A stretch of 58,693 nucleotides of DNA from Spirochaetia bacterium UBA2205 (GTDB lineage: Bacteria > Spirochaetota > UBA4802 > UB4802). Positions 26,404 through 36,172 of this stretch are shown here, piece after piece. Each line of letters opens with the position of its first letter. Position 1 is the stretch's first letter. The position numbers and the translations under genes were made by a program. Where the stretch lies: NCBI GenBank assembly GCA_002328585.1, contig DCUV01000055.1, forward strand, positions 1 to 58,693. Direction: 5' to 3'. Under the pieces are notes generated by a model that made no database searches, was not told where the DNA came from, and saw only the letters and a program-made list of their open reading frames with translations.

Positions 26404-27132
26404 ATGCGAAGACGGATATCATCAAAACCAATAATACTGCCAGAAATAAAGAAAACATACTGGAAAAGACGCCCTTCCGAAATAAGAGGTTATCAAAGGG
26501 TTTTTTACTGTAATATGGAAAATGGCGATTATATACGTGTTGATTATAGCTTCAAAGATAAAAGAGTTAGGATTTATCTTGAGGATAGCGAAGAAGGCGG
26601 TAATCCTTACTATGCAGTTATTGATAAGGGACGTATTACTGCTGAACGAAATGCAACATCGGGCAGACCGGTACCATTGCAGGAAAAATTGGAAAAACGT
26701 TCTGAAATACTTTCAACACTACCAAATAAAGAAGTATTACATCTTATCAATAAACATTATGGTATTGGTGAAACCCCTGATGAGGTTGCTGCCCGTAAAA
26801 AGAAAAGGCAGGAAGAATTAGCAAGAACAAAAAAGCGATACTTTAAACAAGAAGAAGTTCCATCTTTTGCAAAGAAGGAAATTGTAGCACCAACAAAACG
26901 GTATATACGTATACGTGATATAGCCGATATTGCTGTTGGCGGTGCAATAGTAGGTGTTGTGTATTATGTAAGTATGGATTTTGTGAAAATGGGTATAGCA
27001 TCAGCAGTATTTGGAATCATTCTGGCATGTATTGATATATTTATACGTGGGAAAGAAACATTATTATTAAAAACTCTATTATTTTTATTAACCGGGATTA
27101 TGTTATATATATATGGGTATTTTGTTTTATAA
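26404..27132 (+). CDS. Hypothetical two-helix membrane protein
   Basis: 242 residues, not recognised. Residues 1-150 are basic and polar, with a beta-rich stretch (YCNMENGDYIRVDYSFKDKR) and a Lys/Arg/Glu-rich helix (about 125-145). The C-terminal 90 residues have hydrophobic helices at AVGGAIVGVVYYVS, GIASAVFGIILACIDIFI and LLKTLLFLLTGIMLYIYGYF. It is probably an inner-membrane protein with a cytoplasmic N-terminal domain. It follows a terminator-like hairpin and ends eight bases before the convergent PAP2 gene. AAAGG precedes the ATG. Confidence 0.6.
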   Translation: MRRRISSKPIILPEIKKTYWKRRPSEIRGYQRVFYCNMENGDYIRVDYSFKDKRVRIYLEDSEEGGNPYYAVIDKGRITAERNATSGRPVPLQEKLEKRSEILSTLPNKEVLHLINKHYGIGETPDEVAARKKKRQEELARTKKRYFKQEEVPSFAKKEIVAPTKRYIRIRDIADIAVGGAIVGVVYYVSMDFVKMGIASAVFGIILACIDIFIRGKETLLLKTLLFLLTGIMLYIYGYFVL

Positions 27133-27139
27133 ACAACTA

Positions 27140-28153
27140 TTACCTTCGTCGAATATCGAGTAACCAATACCATAAATTCCGGATACTATCCAGCAAAGGA
27201 GTTTTTGTTTCGGTATTACCAAAGATATAAAGACGTGCAAGCATGGGGCCATATCGAAATGCTATCAGGCCTACACAAAAGCCAGCTATTACATCAATGA
27301 CATAGTGATAACGAAGATAAACCGTTGAAATTATCAGCAATACTGCCCAGACTGTGGCAATGATGCTGAATCGTTTATGATATTTCATTGCTAAAAGCAC
27401 AGTTAGTATTGAAACTAGAGTATGACCGCTTGGGAAACAATCACGTGTTACACCTTCTAAATATGCCAATCCATGATGTACAAAATTAAACAAAAGTAAC
27501 CCTTCCAGGGGTTTTGTTTGCAGTTGCGCTAAGGTAAACCGTGGACCTATAGCTGGAAAGATATAATACCCAATATATGAAAGGTAAAATCCAAACATTA
27601 TGGATGATGCTACAACATGAAATTCAACCTTTCTTTCTTTAAGATACAGCAAAAGGCACAGTGTGAAAGGAAGAAAATAAAAGCTTGCATAAACGATTTG
27701 TAAAAGCTCGGTTGCAATGGGATGAATTAACTTTTCTACTAAGATGGTAGGATGATTACCAAAAAATAATGAATAGTCAATTTTTATCAGGTAGGTATCG
27801 ATATCATTGGGATTGATGAGAGGAACAAGCATATTGTGTTCCATGAATATTGCCACTAACAGCGGCAATACATACCAATCCCTGTAAATGGAAAATAACT
27901 TTGAAGTTGCAAACCGTTGTGCAAATACTGTTGCTATAATGAGCAACATGATTGCTATATTCATAGTAAATGTAACAGGCGCTAAGGTAAAATGTGAAAA
28001 TATAATAATTAATATATTAAGCAACAATGCCATAGAAAACGTTAAAAGCTCTTCTAAATGTATTCTCTGATCATAATTATACAAAATACTTTCAAGCATA
28101 TACTGTCCCGCCCCTCTCACAATGTTACTCAACAATACTAACCCACGAGCCAT
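27140..28153 (-). CDS. PAP2 superfamily membrane enzyme (Aur1/Ipt1-like)
   Basis: 337 residues from ATG 28153; a TTG at 28177 would add eight residues. Multiple hydrophobic helices. The PAP2 active-site motifs are visible: CFPSGHTLVS (SGH) and STVYLRYHYVIDVIAG (the HxxxD motif). A YYIFPAIGPRF segment upstream is typical of the PAP2_3 / inositolphosphotransferase branch rather than of simple lipid phosphatases. It may transfer a phospho-alcohol group onto a lipid or hydrolyse a lipid phosphate; the substrate is unknown. It is convergent with the previous gene and has no clear ribosome binding site. Confidence 0.8.
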   Translation of the reverse strand: MARGLVLLSNIVRGAGQYMLESILYNYDQRIHLEELLTFSMALLLNILIIIFSHFTLAPVTFTMNIAIMLLIIATVFAQRFATSKLFSIYRDWYVLPLLVAIFMEHNMLVPLINPNDIDTYLIKIDYSLFFGNHPTILVEKLIHPIATELLQIVYASFYFLPFTLCLLLYLKERKVEFHVVASSIMFGFYLSYIGYYIFPAIGPRFTLAQLQTKPLEGLLLFNFVHHGLAYLEGVTRDCFPSGHTLVSILTVLLAMKYHKRFSIIATVWAVLLIISTVYLRYHYVIDVIAGFCVGLIAFRYGPMLARLYIFGNTETKTPLLDSIRNLWYWLLDIRRR

Positions 28154-28385
28154 CGTATCTATAAAAAATATATACAATCAAAAAAATAATGGCAATACCG
28201 TTTATGAAAAAAATTTAGCTATTATATAATAACTAACATTCGGATATAATCAACTTTTAGAATAGTATGCATGACTTCATGGTAGCATATGATAATACGT
28301 ATGGATTGCACTAATCACTGAGATTGAGTAAATGTTGTTTAATTATATAAAATTCCATACATTTGTCAAGAATTATTATATAACA

Positions 28386-29369
28386 CTATGTTGTATAAGC
28401 ATTTATCTCGGCAGCTATAATCTCAGGTTTAAGTAATGTAAATGAGTCATTATGTAACATCTGCAGGTAGTTTATCTCGCTTGTTGCATACGGAGGAAAT
28501 GTGGTTCGCGGGCATATACGAATGTGTGGCAAAAAGGAAACATTGTTGGCAACACTATACAACGCCATGTTGAAACTATCAATTTGTTTGGATGCCATAT
28601 ACTGTAAAATTTTTAGTATATAGGTAATGAAAGTATTACAGTACCTGTCAAAATCGTTCAGGAGAATATGGTTGTGCAGTATTCCAATAATATCAAATTG
28701 TCCCATTGGGGCAAAAGCCACTAACCAGGAACTATCACCCTCAAGTCCTATTATCCGTTCATTATGTATTTTTTCTGTATTGATGTAATCATGAAAAAGA
28801 TTGGGATTTATTGTTATGTTCGATAGTATGTCGGTATAATAGCTGGATGGCGTTGATGAGGCAATAATCTGAAGATGTGGATGTACCAGCGAGCTACCGG
28901 CAGCCGGCATGTAGTTGCAGTTGATTGACTGATAGGGATAGTGCACAGGGTCGATGTCGGATAAAAACTTGATGGCACAGTGGAATGCATCGGAGAGCAT
29001 GTCGTGAGTAAACATATCGATGGCAACGTAATGCTGATCGGTGATAGTTATTACAGCATTGTTTTCGTCGTATGGAAATGCATTGGGGAAGCAACGAGCG
29101 TTGCCCCATGAGTACTGCTCTTTAAGAGGGGGTATAAACTTTGGGGTCAGAGCATCAATGAGTTGTGGGCAGAATGGACATGTTTTCTTAGACTCTTCAA
29201 TGATATGCGTTTGATCGGCTGACGCAAACTCTTTAAGGGATAGTCCTAACACACGGCTAACCCTGCCTGTTAACGGACAGTATCTCATTTCATTGACACG
29301 TTCTGTTTCTGTAAACTGCTGGAATGGGTCCTTTATGGTAATTTTTTTGATCTCTTTTTTTAGTTGCAT
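28386..29369 (-). CDS. GalT-like hexose-1-phosphate uridylyl/adenylyltransferase (HIT superfamily)
   Basis: 327 residues. The start has RYCPLTGRVSRVLG, equivalent to the R-x-x-P-L-T-G-x motif of GalT. A CPFCP pair at about residue 64 matches the zinc cysteines, and SSLVHPHLQIIAS holds the HPHxQ catalytic triad, with Leu where GalT has Gly. Upstream is a NYMPAAGSS segment. The family moves nucleotidyl groups between sugar 1-phosphates and includes ADP-glucose phosphorylase-type enzymes, so the substrate should be left open. A GAGGT ribosome binding site precedes the ATG. The leader has a perfect inverted repeat. Confidence 0.75.
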   Translation of the reverse strand: MQLKKEIKKITIKDPFQQFTETERVNEMRYCPLTGRVSRVLGLSLKEFASADQTHIIEESKKTCPFCPQLIDALTPKFIPPLKEQYSWGNARCFPNAFPYDENNAVITITDQHYVAIDMFTHDMLSDAFHCAIKFLSDIDPVHYPYQSINCNYMPAAGSSLVHPHLQIIASSTPSSYYTDILSNITINPNLFHDYINTEKIHNERIIGLEGDSSWLVAFAPMGQFDIIGILHNHILLNDFDRYCNTFITYILKILQYMASKQIDSFNMALYSVANNVSFLPHIRICPRTTFPPYATSEINYLQMLHNDSFTLLKPEIIAAEINAYTT

Positions 29370-29812
29370 TTATTACCTCACTGTGTAAGGTTTCTATCAT
29401 TTATAGTATAGATGATAGAAAATTGTTTATTTAGTCAATTAATATTTTTTTAGGATATGTCAATACACTTGACTTGTTTTTATGACAATACCATACAACA
29501 TTGCTATTTATAAAGTATATTTAATAATAAGGTTTTTTACAGTTTTGCTATGAGCGCATGTATTTGAAAAATTATGGTGTAGTATATTTATATTGTTAGT
29601 AGTAAAAAAAACATGATATGCATTAATATACAAACTATATCAAAATATCCTGTTGCTAAAGCTTGTTAAAACTATAGCACTTTTGTATGAGCAGGTAGCC
29701 ATGGGTAAAAGTACCTGACGCACGATATATTTGATATATTTATCTTATTTATTTTATGGGAAGCAAATAGTATATGAAGTTAAAATTTTTATTGTAGCGG
29801 GAGTACTGCATT
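29370..29812. other. Divergent intergenic region between the GalT-like gene and ligA (443 bp)
   Basis: Very AT-rich and without a supported gene. It must hold the promoters of both flanking genes. Apart from the inverted repeat at 29391-29421 I find no strong consensus promoter. The last 50 bases lead to a GCGGGAG ribosome binding site for ligA. Confidence 0.6.
29391..29421 (-). promoter_or_regulatory. Perfect 10-bp inverted repeat in the leader of the GalT-like gene
   Basis: TTTCTATCAT (29391-29400) and ATGATAGAAA (29412-29421) are exact complements separated by 11 bases, 22 to 52 bases upstream of the GalT-like start. The spacing suits an operator or an mRNA hairpin. No T-run follows, so it is not a terminator. 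Confidence 0.5.
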
Positions 29813-31807
29813 ATGGAAGACATAAAAAAACGGTATGATGAACTTATAAAGTTGATAAACAAATATAATTACTACTACTATACGCTTGATAAACCATTGG
29901 TTGATGATGCAACCTATGATGAGTTGATGAATGAACTGGTAACAATTGAAAAAAGTTATCCTGAAATAATACGTGATGACTCGCCCGCTAAAAAGGTTGG
30001 CGCTGTTATACAGACCTCATTTGAGCAGGTGCATCATGATCCACCAATGTTAAGCCTTGCCAACGCTATGGATGAAGGAGACATCGATGATTTTTATGAA
30101 CGCTGCTGTAAACTGCTGGGGACATCTACTATTGAATATTGTGCCGAGTTGAAATATGATGGGCTGGCTGTAGAACTGGTGTACCGCAACGGTATCTATG
30201 TTCAGGGTTCAACACGTGGCGATGGTGAAGTAGGCGAAGATGTAACAGAAAATATTGCCACCATTAAACGCGTACCCGCAAAATTACGGGGAGACGCCCC
30301 TGATTTTCTAAGTGTTCGCGGTGAGGTAATTATGCGCCATGGTGAGTTTGAAAGGCTAAACGAAATGCGAAAGCAGAATGGTGAGCAAGAGTTTGCAAAT
30401 CCGAGAAATGCCGCTGCCGGGTCACTGAGGCAGTTAGATCCCAATATTACCGCACAGCGTGAATTGGACATGGTACTCTATGGAATTGGAAACATGGAAC
30501 CTGCATCCATAGTTACTACACAAAATCAACTTTATGATTATTTTAAAAAGGTGGGACTGCCTGCGCCTCATTATTATGAGGTTGGTTTACTACAGGATGT
30601 AAAGCAATTTTATAAATACTGGATGGAGAACAGGTATACACTGGACTTTGATATTGATGGAGTTGTTATAAAGGTTAATAATATTACAGTCCGGGAGACA
30701 ATGGGAAGCACTTCTAAGGCGCCACGCTGGGCAATAGCATGGAAGTTTCCTGCACGAGAAGCAATAACAGTTTTAAAATCGGTTGATTATCAGGTTGGGC
30801 GTACAGGATTGATAACGCCGGTAGCAAATTTAGAGCCAATTAATATTGGCGGAGTGCTGGTAAAACGTGCAACCCTGCATAATTTTCAGGAGGTTAAACG
30901 CCTTGATATAAAGATTGGTGATACAGTCAAGGTGATACGCGCTGGCGATGTTATCCCCAAGGTAGTAGAAGTTATTAAGGATAAGCGGAAGGATGTACGT
31001 GCAATAGCTGTACCGGAAACATGTCCCGTATGTAATACAACATTATATCATGAAGATATTTATATTCGTTGTGTTAATGCTTCATGTCCAGCAAAAGAGT
31101 ATGAGACATTGTGCTTTTTTGTTTCAAAAGATGGTATGGATATTGAGTATGTTGGGCCGGAGCTTTTAAAACGTTTGTACGATCAGAAAAAAATTAAAAC
31201 AATAGCGGATATCTATGCATTAACACGTGAAGATCTGTTGCGTGTTGAGCGAATGGGTGAAAAGATAGCTAACAAGATAATCGATTCTATTAATAAAAGA
31301 AGAGAAGTGACACTATCACATTTTTTGCGTGCTCTGGGCATTCGCAATGTGGGCGATCATCTGGCAAAAGTTATAGCAAAGCATGCAGGATCGTTGCAAA
31401 AGCTTATGGTGATGTCACAGGAAGAGCTTATGACAATTCCCGAGGTTGGTCCAGGCGTAGCTCAAAGTGTGTATGATTTTTTTCATAATGAAGGGTCGTT
31501 AACACTTATACGTCAGATGTTTGCAAATGGTGTTGTTGTAAAAGATGAAAAGGTACAGGAAGTATCTGAAAATCTTTTTAAGGGAAAAACAGTTGTATTT
31601 ACCGGTACTCTGCAAAACATGACACGAGAGGAAGCTGAAAGGTTAATTGAATCAATGGGAGGGAGGGCGTCTGGTTCGGTAAGCAGTAAAACCGATTTTG
31701 TAGTTGCAGGGGAAGAGGCTGGCTCAAAATTAGATAAAGCAAAAAAATTACATATACGGATTCTTTCCGAGGATGAATTTATGAAGATGATAGGGAAGCA
31801 TCAATGA
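29813..31807 (+). CDS. ligA: NAD-dependent DNA ligase LigA
   Basis: 664 residues, full length. Seals nicks in replication and repair using NAD. The adenylation lysine is Lys114 in ELKYDGLAVEL. The nucleotidyltransferase domain shows TRGDGEVGEDVTENI and FANPRNAAAGSLRQLD. Four zinc cysteines follow (CPVCNTTL and RCVNASCPAKE), then helix-hairpin-helix repeats (RALGIRNVGDHLA, MTIPEVGPGVAQSV) and a C-terminal BRCT domain (KTVVFTGTLQNMTREEAERL). It overlaps lnt by 4 bases (ATGA). Confidence 0.97.
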   Translation: MEDIKKRYDELIKLINKYNYYYYTLDKPLVDDATYDELMNELVTIEKSYPEIIRDDSPAKKVGAVIQTSFEQVHHDPPMLSLANAMDEGDIDDFYERCCKLLGTSTIEYCAELKYDGLAVELVYRNGIYVQGSTRGDGEVGEDVTENIATIKRVPAKLRGDAPDFLSVRGEVIMRHGEFERLNEMRKQNGEQEFANPRNAAAGSLRQLDPNITAQRELDMVLYGIGNMEPASIVTTQNQLYDYFKKVGLPAPHYYEVGLLQDVKQFYKYWMENRYTLDFDIDGVVIKVNNITVRETMGSTSKAPRWAIAWKFPAREAITVLKSVDYQVGRTGLITPVANLEPINIGGVLVKRATLHNFQEVKRLDIKIGDTVKVIRAGDVIPKVVEVIKDKRKDVRAIAVPETCPVCNTTLYHEDIYIRCVNASCPAKEYETLCFFVSKDGMDIEYVGPELLKRLYDQKKIKTIADIYALTREDLLRVERMGEKIANKIIDSINKRREVTLSHFLRALGIRNVGDHLAKVIAKHAGSLQKLMVMSQEELMTIPEVGPGVAQSVYDFFHNEGSLTLIRQMFANGVVVKDEKVQEVSENLFKGKTVVFTGTLQNMTREEAERLIESMGGRASGSVSSKTDFVVAGEEAGSKLDKAKKLHIRILSEDEFMKMIGKHQ

Positions 31808-33402
31808 ACATAGTAAAACGATTGGCAATCTTTTTTTATGATAATTACTATTTGTTGTCAGTGGTATTAATGTATTGTTCGTTTACTACATCATTAAATT
31901 TGCATCTGCCTTTGCTTTCGGTTTTTGCATGGGTATCATTGGTGCCACTGTTTTGTTTTGTTGGTAATAAACCGCTGAAGCAGGTATATATACTTTCATT
32001 CATCACTGGCATTCTTGGTTTTGGGGCTGTGTATTACTGGATAGGTGATTTTGGGCAGGCGCTTCCGTTTGGAAAACCTATCATTGTTGCATTGGTTATC
32101 TCGTGTATCTCAGTGTTTTTTGCTACAAAGATATTGGTTGCTGAATATCTATCGCGAAAATCAAATGTACCAAAGATGATCATCTATCCATCAGTATGGA
32201 TAGCCATAGATTGGGTACAGACAATAGGAACAATGGCTTTCCCATGGAATTTCTGGGGATATACACAATATCCATTCACAAACTTTATTCAGATAGCATC
32301 GATAGTCGGAATATATGGCATCACCTTTATTATAATTGCAGCCAATAGCAGCATAAGTGAATATCTCACTGCAAGGATCAATACAGCTAACTATCGCCAA
32401 CCATTGTGGGCATGTGCGATACTATGTGTGATAGTAATTTTTGCAACAGCCTATGGATGGGTACGCTTGCATAACCATCCACCTTCAAAGAATTCAACAA
32501 TGCGTATAGCCATGGTGCAATCGTGTTTCTCGCCGTGGGAAAACTGGATTGAGAATAGGTATAGGTATCTGGATATTTTAAAACAACTGACTCAGCAGGC
32601 AATGCAGCATAATCCCAACCTTATTGTGTGGTCCGAGTCTGCAACACTTGAAAATATTTCATATGGATATTATAATGGCAACCTCAATCGTTTTGAAGAG
32701 GAGGTGCTATCGCTTGCTGCAGGTTATAGGGTAGCACTTTTAACTGGTGAGATTGGCGTTGTTGAAGATTTTGTTAATCATCGTTATTATCCACAAAACA
32801 GCATGGTGCTAATAAATAGCAATGGCGAAGTTGTAGAAACTTATGCAAAAATGCATCTGGTGCCTTTTGGGGAGTATTTTCCGTATGGTGCACTTTTCCC
32901 GTTTGTTAATACAATAATTGATGCATTTGGTGGTTCAAATTTCATGCCCGGTGACAGAATGGTTGTCTTATCAGTTAATGGGTTAAAGTGTGCGCCATTA
33001 ATATGTTATGAAAATATTTTTCATGCAGTGTGCAGAAAGTATGCAAAAGAGGGGCTTGATTTTTATGTCAACATAACAAATTTGCTATGGACCAATAATC
33101 CTGTAGGTCCCATGCAGCATTTTTACTTTTCAACTTTCAGGGCTATCGAAAATGGCGTGTGGTTTGTAAGTGCTGGCAATTCTGGTTTTACTGCGCTCAT
33201 TGATCCATACGGACGCATTACAGCTTCAATACCGTTAATGGAAAAAACTTATTGTATAGGGGATATTGATAGCAGTACAAATACTGTGACTTTATACAGG
33301 CGTGCTGGCGATAGTTTGTTATATATAGCATTTCTTTTTCTGGGAATACTATCAGTCATCATTGTCTATCGCACCTATACCGAAAAAAGAAGGATGAGCT
33401 GA
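31804..33402 (+). CDS. lnt: Apolipoprotein N-acyltransferase
   Basis: 532 residues. Adds the third acyl chain to lipoproteins at the inner membrane, a diderm function. The N-terminal third has six or so membrane helices with the conserved YPSVWIAIDWVQT and GTMAFPWNFWGYTQ. The nitrilase-like domain carries the triad: Glu in VWSESATLEN, Lys in YAKMHLVPFGEYFP and Cys in PLICYENIF. A last membrane helix closes the protein. It is coupled to ligA by ATGA and to the next gene by a one-base overlap. Confidence 0.95.
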   Translation: MNIVKRLAIFFYDNYYLLSVVLMYCSFTTSLNLHLPLLSVFAWVSLVPLFCFVGNKPLKQVYILSFITGILGFGAVYYWIGDFGQALPFGKPIIVALVISCISVFFATKILVAEYLSRKSNVPKMIIYPSVWIAIDWVQTIGTMAFPWNFWGYTQYPFTNFIQIASIVGIYGITFIIIAANSSISEYLTARINTANYRQPLWACAILCVIVIFATAYGWVRLHNHPPSKNSTMRIAMVQSCFSPWENWIENRYRYLDILKQLTQQAMQHNPNLIVWSESATLENISYGYYNGNLNRFEEEVLSLAAGYRVALLTGEIGVVEDFVNHRYYPQNSMVLINSNGEVVETYAKMHLVPFGEYFPYGALFPFVNTIIDAFGGSNFMPGDRMVVLSVNGLKCAPLICYENIFHAVCRKYAKEGLDFYVNITNLLWTNNPVGPMQHFYFSTFRAIENGVWFVSAGNSGFTALIDPYGRITASIPLMEKTYCIGDIDSSTNTVTLYRRAGDSLLYIAFLFLGILSVIIVYRTYTEKRRMS

Positions 33403-35081
33403 TGCGGATAATTTATTGTACCGATGTTCACGGAGCTTTTGAACGCGTTCGTGAATTGCTATACGAGACAATTGCTGATGTCTATATTATATCAGGTGAT
33501 TTGCTTGACATCCCATTTTATAATATGGATAGCGCTATCCGTTATTATGAGCTGCAACTATATTTTAATACCATGCGAAAACAAATGGGGCGCGATGATA
33601 TTACAGTAGAAGATTTTGTTGATGAGCTTATGGATATGCCCCATATTACTGAAGAGGTAGCGGAGTTAGGAGCTAAATACCAGCAGTATACCATACGTGC
33701 TAGAAGAGTAATGCAACAAAAATACAAGGTGCTTGCCAATATTTTTAGTTTTAAACCTCAGGTCCATATATTTGCCCTTCCGGGTAATTATGATATGGAT
33801 TTAAAGTATACATCCCTTCATGACAGAGATTTGCATCTACACTGGTATCAGGTGGATGAAGCTGTTATTGCCGGATATGGAGGTGCTGATACGTTTACTG
33901 CCGGTATACCGCAAAAATATGTTGTACCCTATAAAGCTGGAATTGGAATTGATGATCGCAAAAATGAGATGTATAATTTTTTCAAAGCGGTGCGTCCTAC
34001 TATTATCGCTACTCATCAGCCTGCTCACGGTGTACTTGACTGGCTTGCACCTGTTGGTCCTACCGGTTCACCGGCATTACGAACATATTGTGATAACAAT
34101 CCTGTAATACTTTGTTTAACCGGACATATTCATGGCTCATGGGGTATGCAGGAGGTTGAAAATACGCTATACCTTAATCCATCACCGCTGGGTGATATTA
34201 CAACAGTCCATCATGATGTGCTTGAGGGAGGTTTTTTTTATCAAATTGAATTACAGGATTATACGGTTGCTCATGTACTCTATAGAAAGATATATAATGA
34301 ACGTGTATATGATTTAGCGGAATATGCTAAAAAAAATGGGAAATGGGTGGAGACGGTCATTGATGATATCCGTTTCAATGCAAAAAAGAAATTATTGAAT
34401 GTTGATATGAATGTGCAGCAATATTCGCATATACCTGAAATAGAGCTGTTTAAAGAAATTAAAAATTTTTTCAGGATGTTCCAGACTGAGGAATCAGAAC
34501 TGCGTATGGAAAAATTAGAGGAAATAGTAAAACGAGTTGAACCAGCAATAGAGGATATTGCAATGGATGTATTGGGCTCGGTTAATGTTGGTTTGTCGCA
34601 GCCCAGTTCGGATATTGATATGGTGCTCTATTTGCGCTGCGATTTTGAATGTCCTGATCATTTATTGACCTGTGATTGTTGTAAAAATGCTGCACTGTTA
34701 ATTGGCAATGCATTACAGGATGAATATAAATTTGAAGTCCTTGATTGTATAAACTTAAATGAGGTGGAGAAGGATATCAAAGAAAAAAATTATGAATCGG
34801 AAACATTGCAACGTTTTGTAGCGTATCGTTCCATTTGCCGCCCTATCAATTACAGGGTGATAGCACCCCTTGAGGATATGTTAAATGCTGACATCGAATT
34901 TAGAAAAGAAGTTGAAGGGAGCATTAGATCATATTTCAGGATATTTGTAACAACCTCACAACATGTTCGTTCATTTAAAAAATATGAAAGCAGGTTGAAG
35001 AGTGTGGGAATACGCCTCCCTGATTCAATACGCAGAAAGATTTTACAGTATCTTCAGAGCGATGAGGATAAGGAAATATAA
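33402..35081 (+). CDS. Metallophosphoesterase fused to a polymerase-beta-like nucleotidyltransferase domain
   Basis: 559 residues. Residues 1-280 are a calcineurin-like metallophosphoesterase: TDVH (7-10), SGDLLD (31-36), GNYD (128-131), THQPAHG (204-210) and GHIHG (241-245) supply the metal ligands. After a linker, residues 392-407 read GSVNVGLSQPSSDIDM, the G-S...D-x-D motif of the polymerase-beta nucleotidyltransferase fold, followed by a cysteine-rich patch (CDFECPDHLLTCDCC, about 413-427). The protein may both add and remove nucleotidyl or phosphate groups on one target. Substrate unknown. It is coupled to lnt by one base. Confidence 0.75.
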   Translation: MRIIYCTDVHGAFERVRELLYETIADVYIISGDLLDIPFYNMDSAIRYYELQLYFNTMRKQMGRDDITVEDFVDELMDMPHITEEVAELGAKYQQYTIRARRVMQQKYKVLANIFSFKPQVHIFALPGNYDMDLKYTSLHDRDLHLHWYQVDEAVIAGYGGADTFTAGIPQKYVVPYKAGIGIDDRKNEMYNFFKAVRPTIIATHQPAHGVLDWLAPVGPTGSPALRTYCDNNPVILCLTGHIHGSWGMQEVENTLYLNPSPLGDITTVHHDVLEGGFFYQIELQDYTVAHVLYRKIYNERVYDLAEYAKKNGKWVETVIDDIRFNAKKKLLNVDMNVQQYSHIPEIELFKEIKNFFRMFQTEESELRMEKLEEIVKRVEPAIEDIAMDVLGSVNVGLSQPSSDIDMVLYLRCDFECPDHLLTCDCCKNAALLIGNALQDEYKFEVLDCINLNEVEKDIKEKNYESETLQRFVAYRSICRPINYRVIAPLEDMLNADIEFRKEVEGSIRSYFRIFVTTSQHVRSFKKYESRLKSVGIRLPDSIRRKILQYLQSDEDKEI

Positions 35082-35087
35082 TGTTAA

Positions 35088-35852
35088 TTAATCAAAATAT
35101 TTTTTATATTTATAAAATTCAAAGCTTTTATGAATGCGAATTATTGGGTACGTATTGCTGATATACTGTTCAACATCTGGAGCACAGCTATAACAAACTA
35201 AAAATGGAATAATTTCACCTTGTAGCTGGTTATGTAATCGTGAAATCATCTTATTAAAATTATCTGCATCTTTTTTACCTAATTGAGCTTTGCTTTCACC
35301 AATTAAATATACATTTGTTCCATTTTTGGTACCTTCAGCATAGATGTTAATCTCATCATAGCGACCATCAGGGTAGGTAATATATCGTCTGTCGACTGTG
35401 GAAATAGCAATACCATATTCTTTTAAAGCATAATCATGAATATATTTCATAATGGTATCTTCAAGTCCGTAGCCTACTGTATTGGTAAGATCACCCAAAA
35501 GTTTTCGTGTAATCTTATGTTCTTCAACAAGCTGTTTCAATTCTAACTGAGTTTGTGTTAATGCTTGTGTTAATGCATCCATACGCTGCTCGGTACGTTT
35601 TTGAGCTTCAGCGAGCTCTTCCATACGCTGGGTTAATGAATCCATACGCTGCTCGGTACGTTTTTGAGCTTCAGCAAGCTCTTCGACACGTTGCTCAGTA
35701 CGTTTTTGAGCTTCAGCAAGCTCTTTCATGACTCTTTGCAAAGCTCTGAAATCAGAACGTGTTACATAAAGCTCTTTCAAACGTTCCTCGATAAGATTAA
35801 TAATCTCTCCTTTTAATTGAGGAGGTAATTTGGATGATGGAGCTGTTGCCAT
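35088..35852 (-). CDS. Coiled-coil protein with putative PD-(D/E)XK-like domain (DUF3782 type)
   Basis: 254 residues. A short helical head is followed by three copies of ELAEAQKRTEQR (about residues 45-95), spaced 14 and 21 residues, which are multiples of a heptad, so this is a coiled coil. The C-terminal 120 residues contain DGRYDEINIYAEG followed by VYLIGESKAQLGKKD, the Asp...Glu-x-Lys order of PD-(D/E)XK nucleases. Similar proteins are annotated DUF3782 and sometimes, misleadingly, as poxvirus fusion proteins. GAGGA precedes the ATG. The repeat copies are nearly identical in DNA, suggesting recent expansion. Nuclease activity is not shown. Confidence 0.65.
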   Translation of the reverse strand: MATAPSSKLPPQLKGEIINLIEERLKELYVTRSDFRALQRVMKELAEAQKRTEQRVEELAEAQKRTEQRMDSLTQRMEELAEAQKRTEQRMDALTQALTQTQLELKQLVEEHKITRKLLGDLTNTVGYGLEDTIMKYIHDYALKEYGIAISTVDRRYITYPDGRYDEINIYAEGTKNGTNVYLIGESKAQLGKKDADNFNKMISRLHNQLQGEIIPFLVCYSCAPDVEQYISNTYPIIRIHKSFEFYKYKKYFD

Positions 35853-36172
35853 AGTATTCCTCGTTGCTTTTGAATATTATATATTACTATACGCAAATAT
35901 AGATATATACTTATATTGTTTCAACTAAAATTTACAGTAAATTGAAAAATTTTGACACAACTATTAAGTGATTTATTATTTTTTAGTTGTTTTAATTAAC
36001 AATTTCAATTATTGTTATAAAAAGCTTTTATATAATTATATTCTGGATGTTTCTTTGTGGACGCAAATATTGCAGAAATGTTTTATTATTTTTTCAATAA
36101 TGGTAACATGATTTTTCAATATGCCATACAATAGATGATTATGATACATTTTAATCATACGTGGAGCCATAT
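35853..36172. other. Divergent intergenic region upstream of the hybrid kinase (320 bp)
   Basis: AT-rich, no gene supported. It contains the putative minus-strand promoter above. The plus-strand leader ends in GTGGAGCC, the ribosome binding site of the kinase. Confidence 0.6.
35896..35924 (-). promoter_or_regulatory. Putative sigma-70-type promoter of the DUF3782-like gene
   Basis: On the minus strand TTGAAA (35924-35919) and TATATT (35901-35896) are separated by 17 bases, 44 bases upstream of the start codon. Consensus-like spacing in AT-rich DNA; chance occurrence is possible. Confidence 0.4.
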
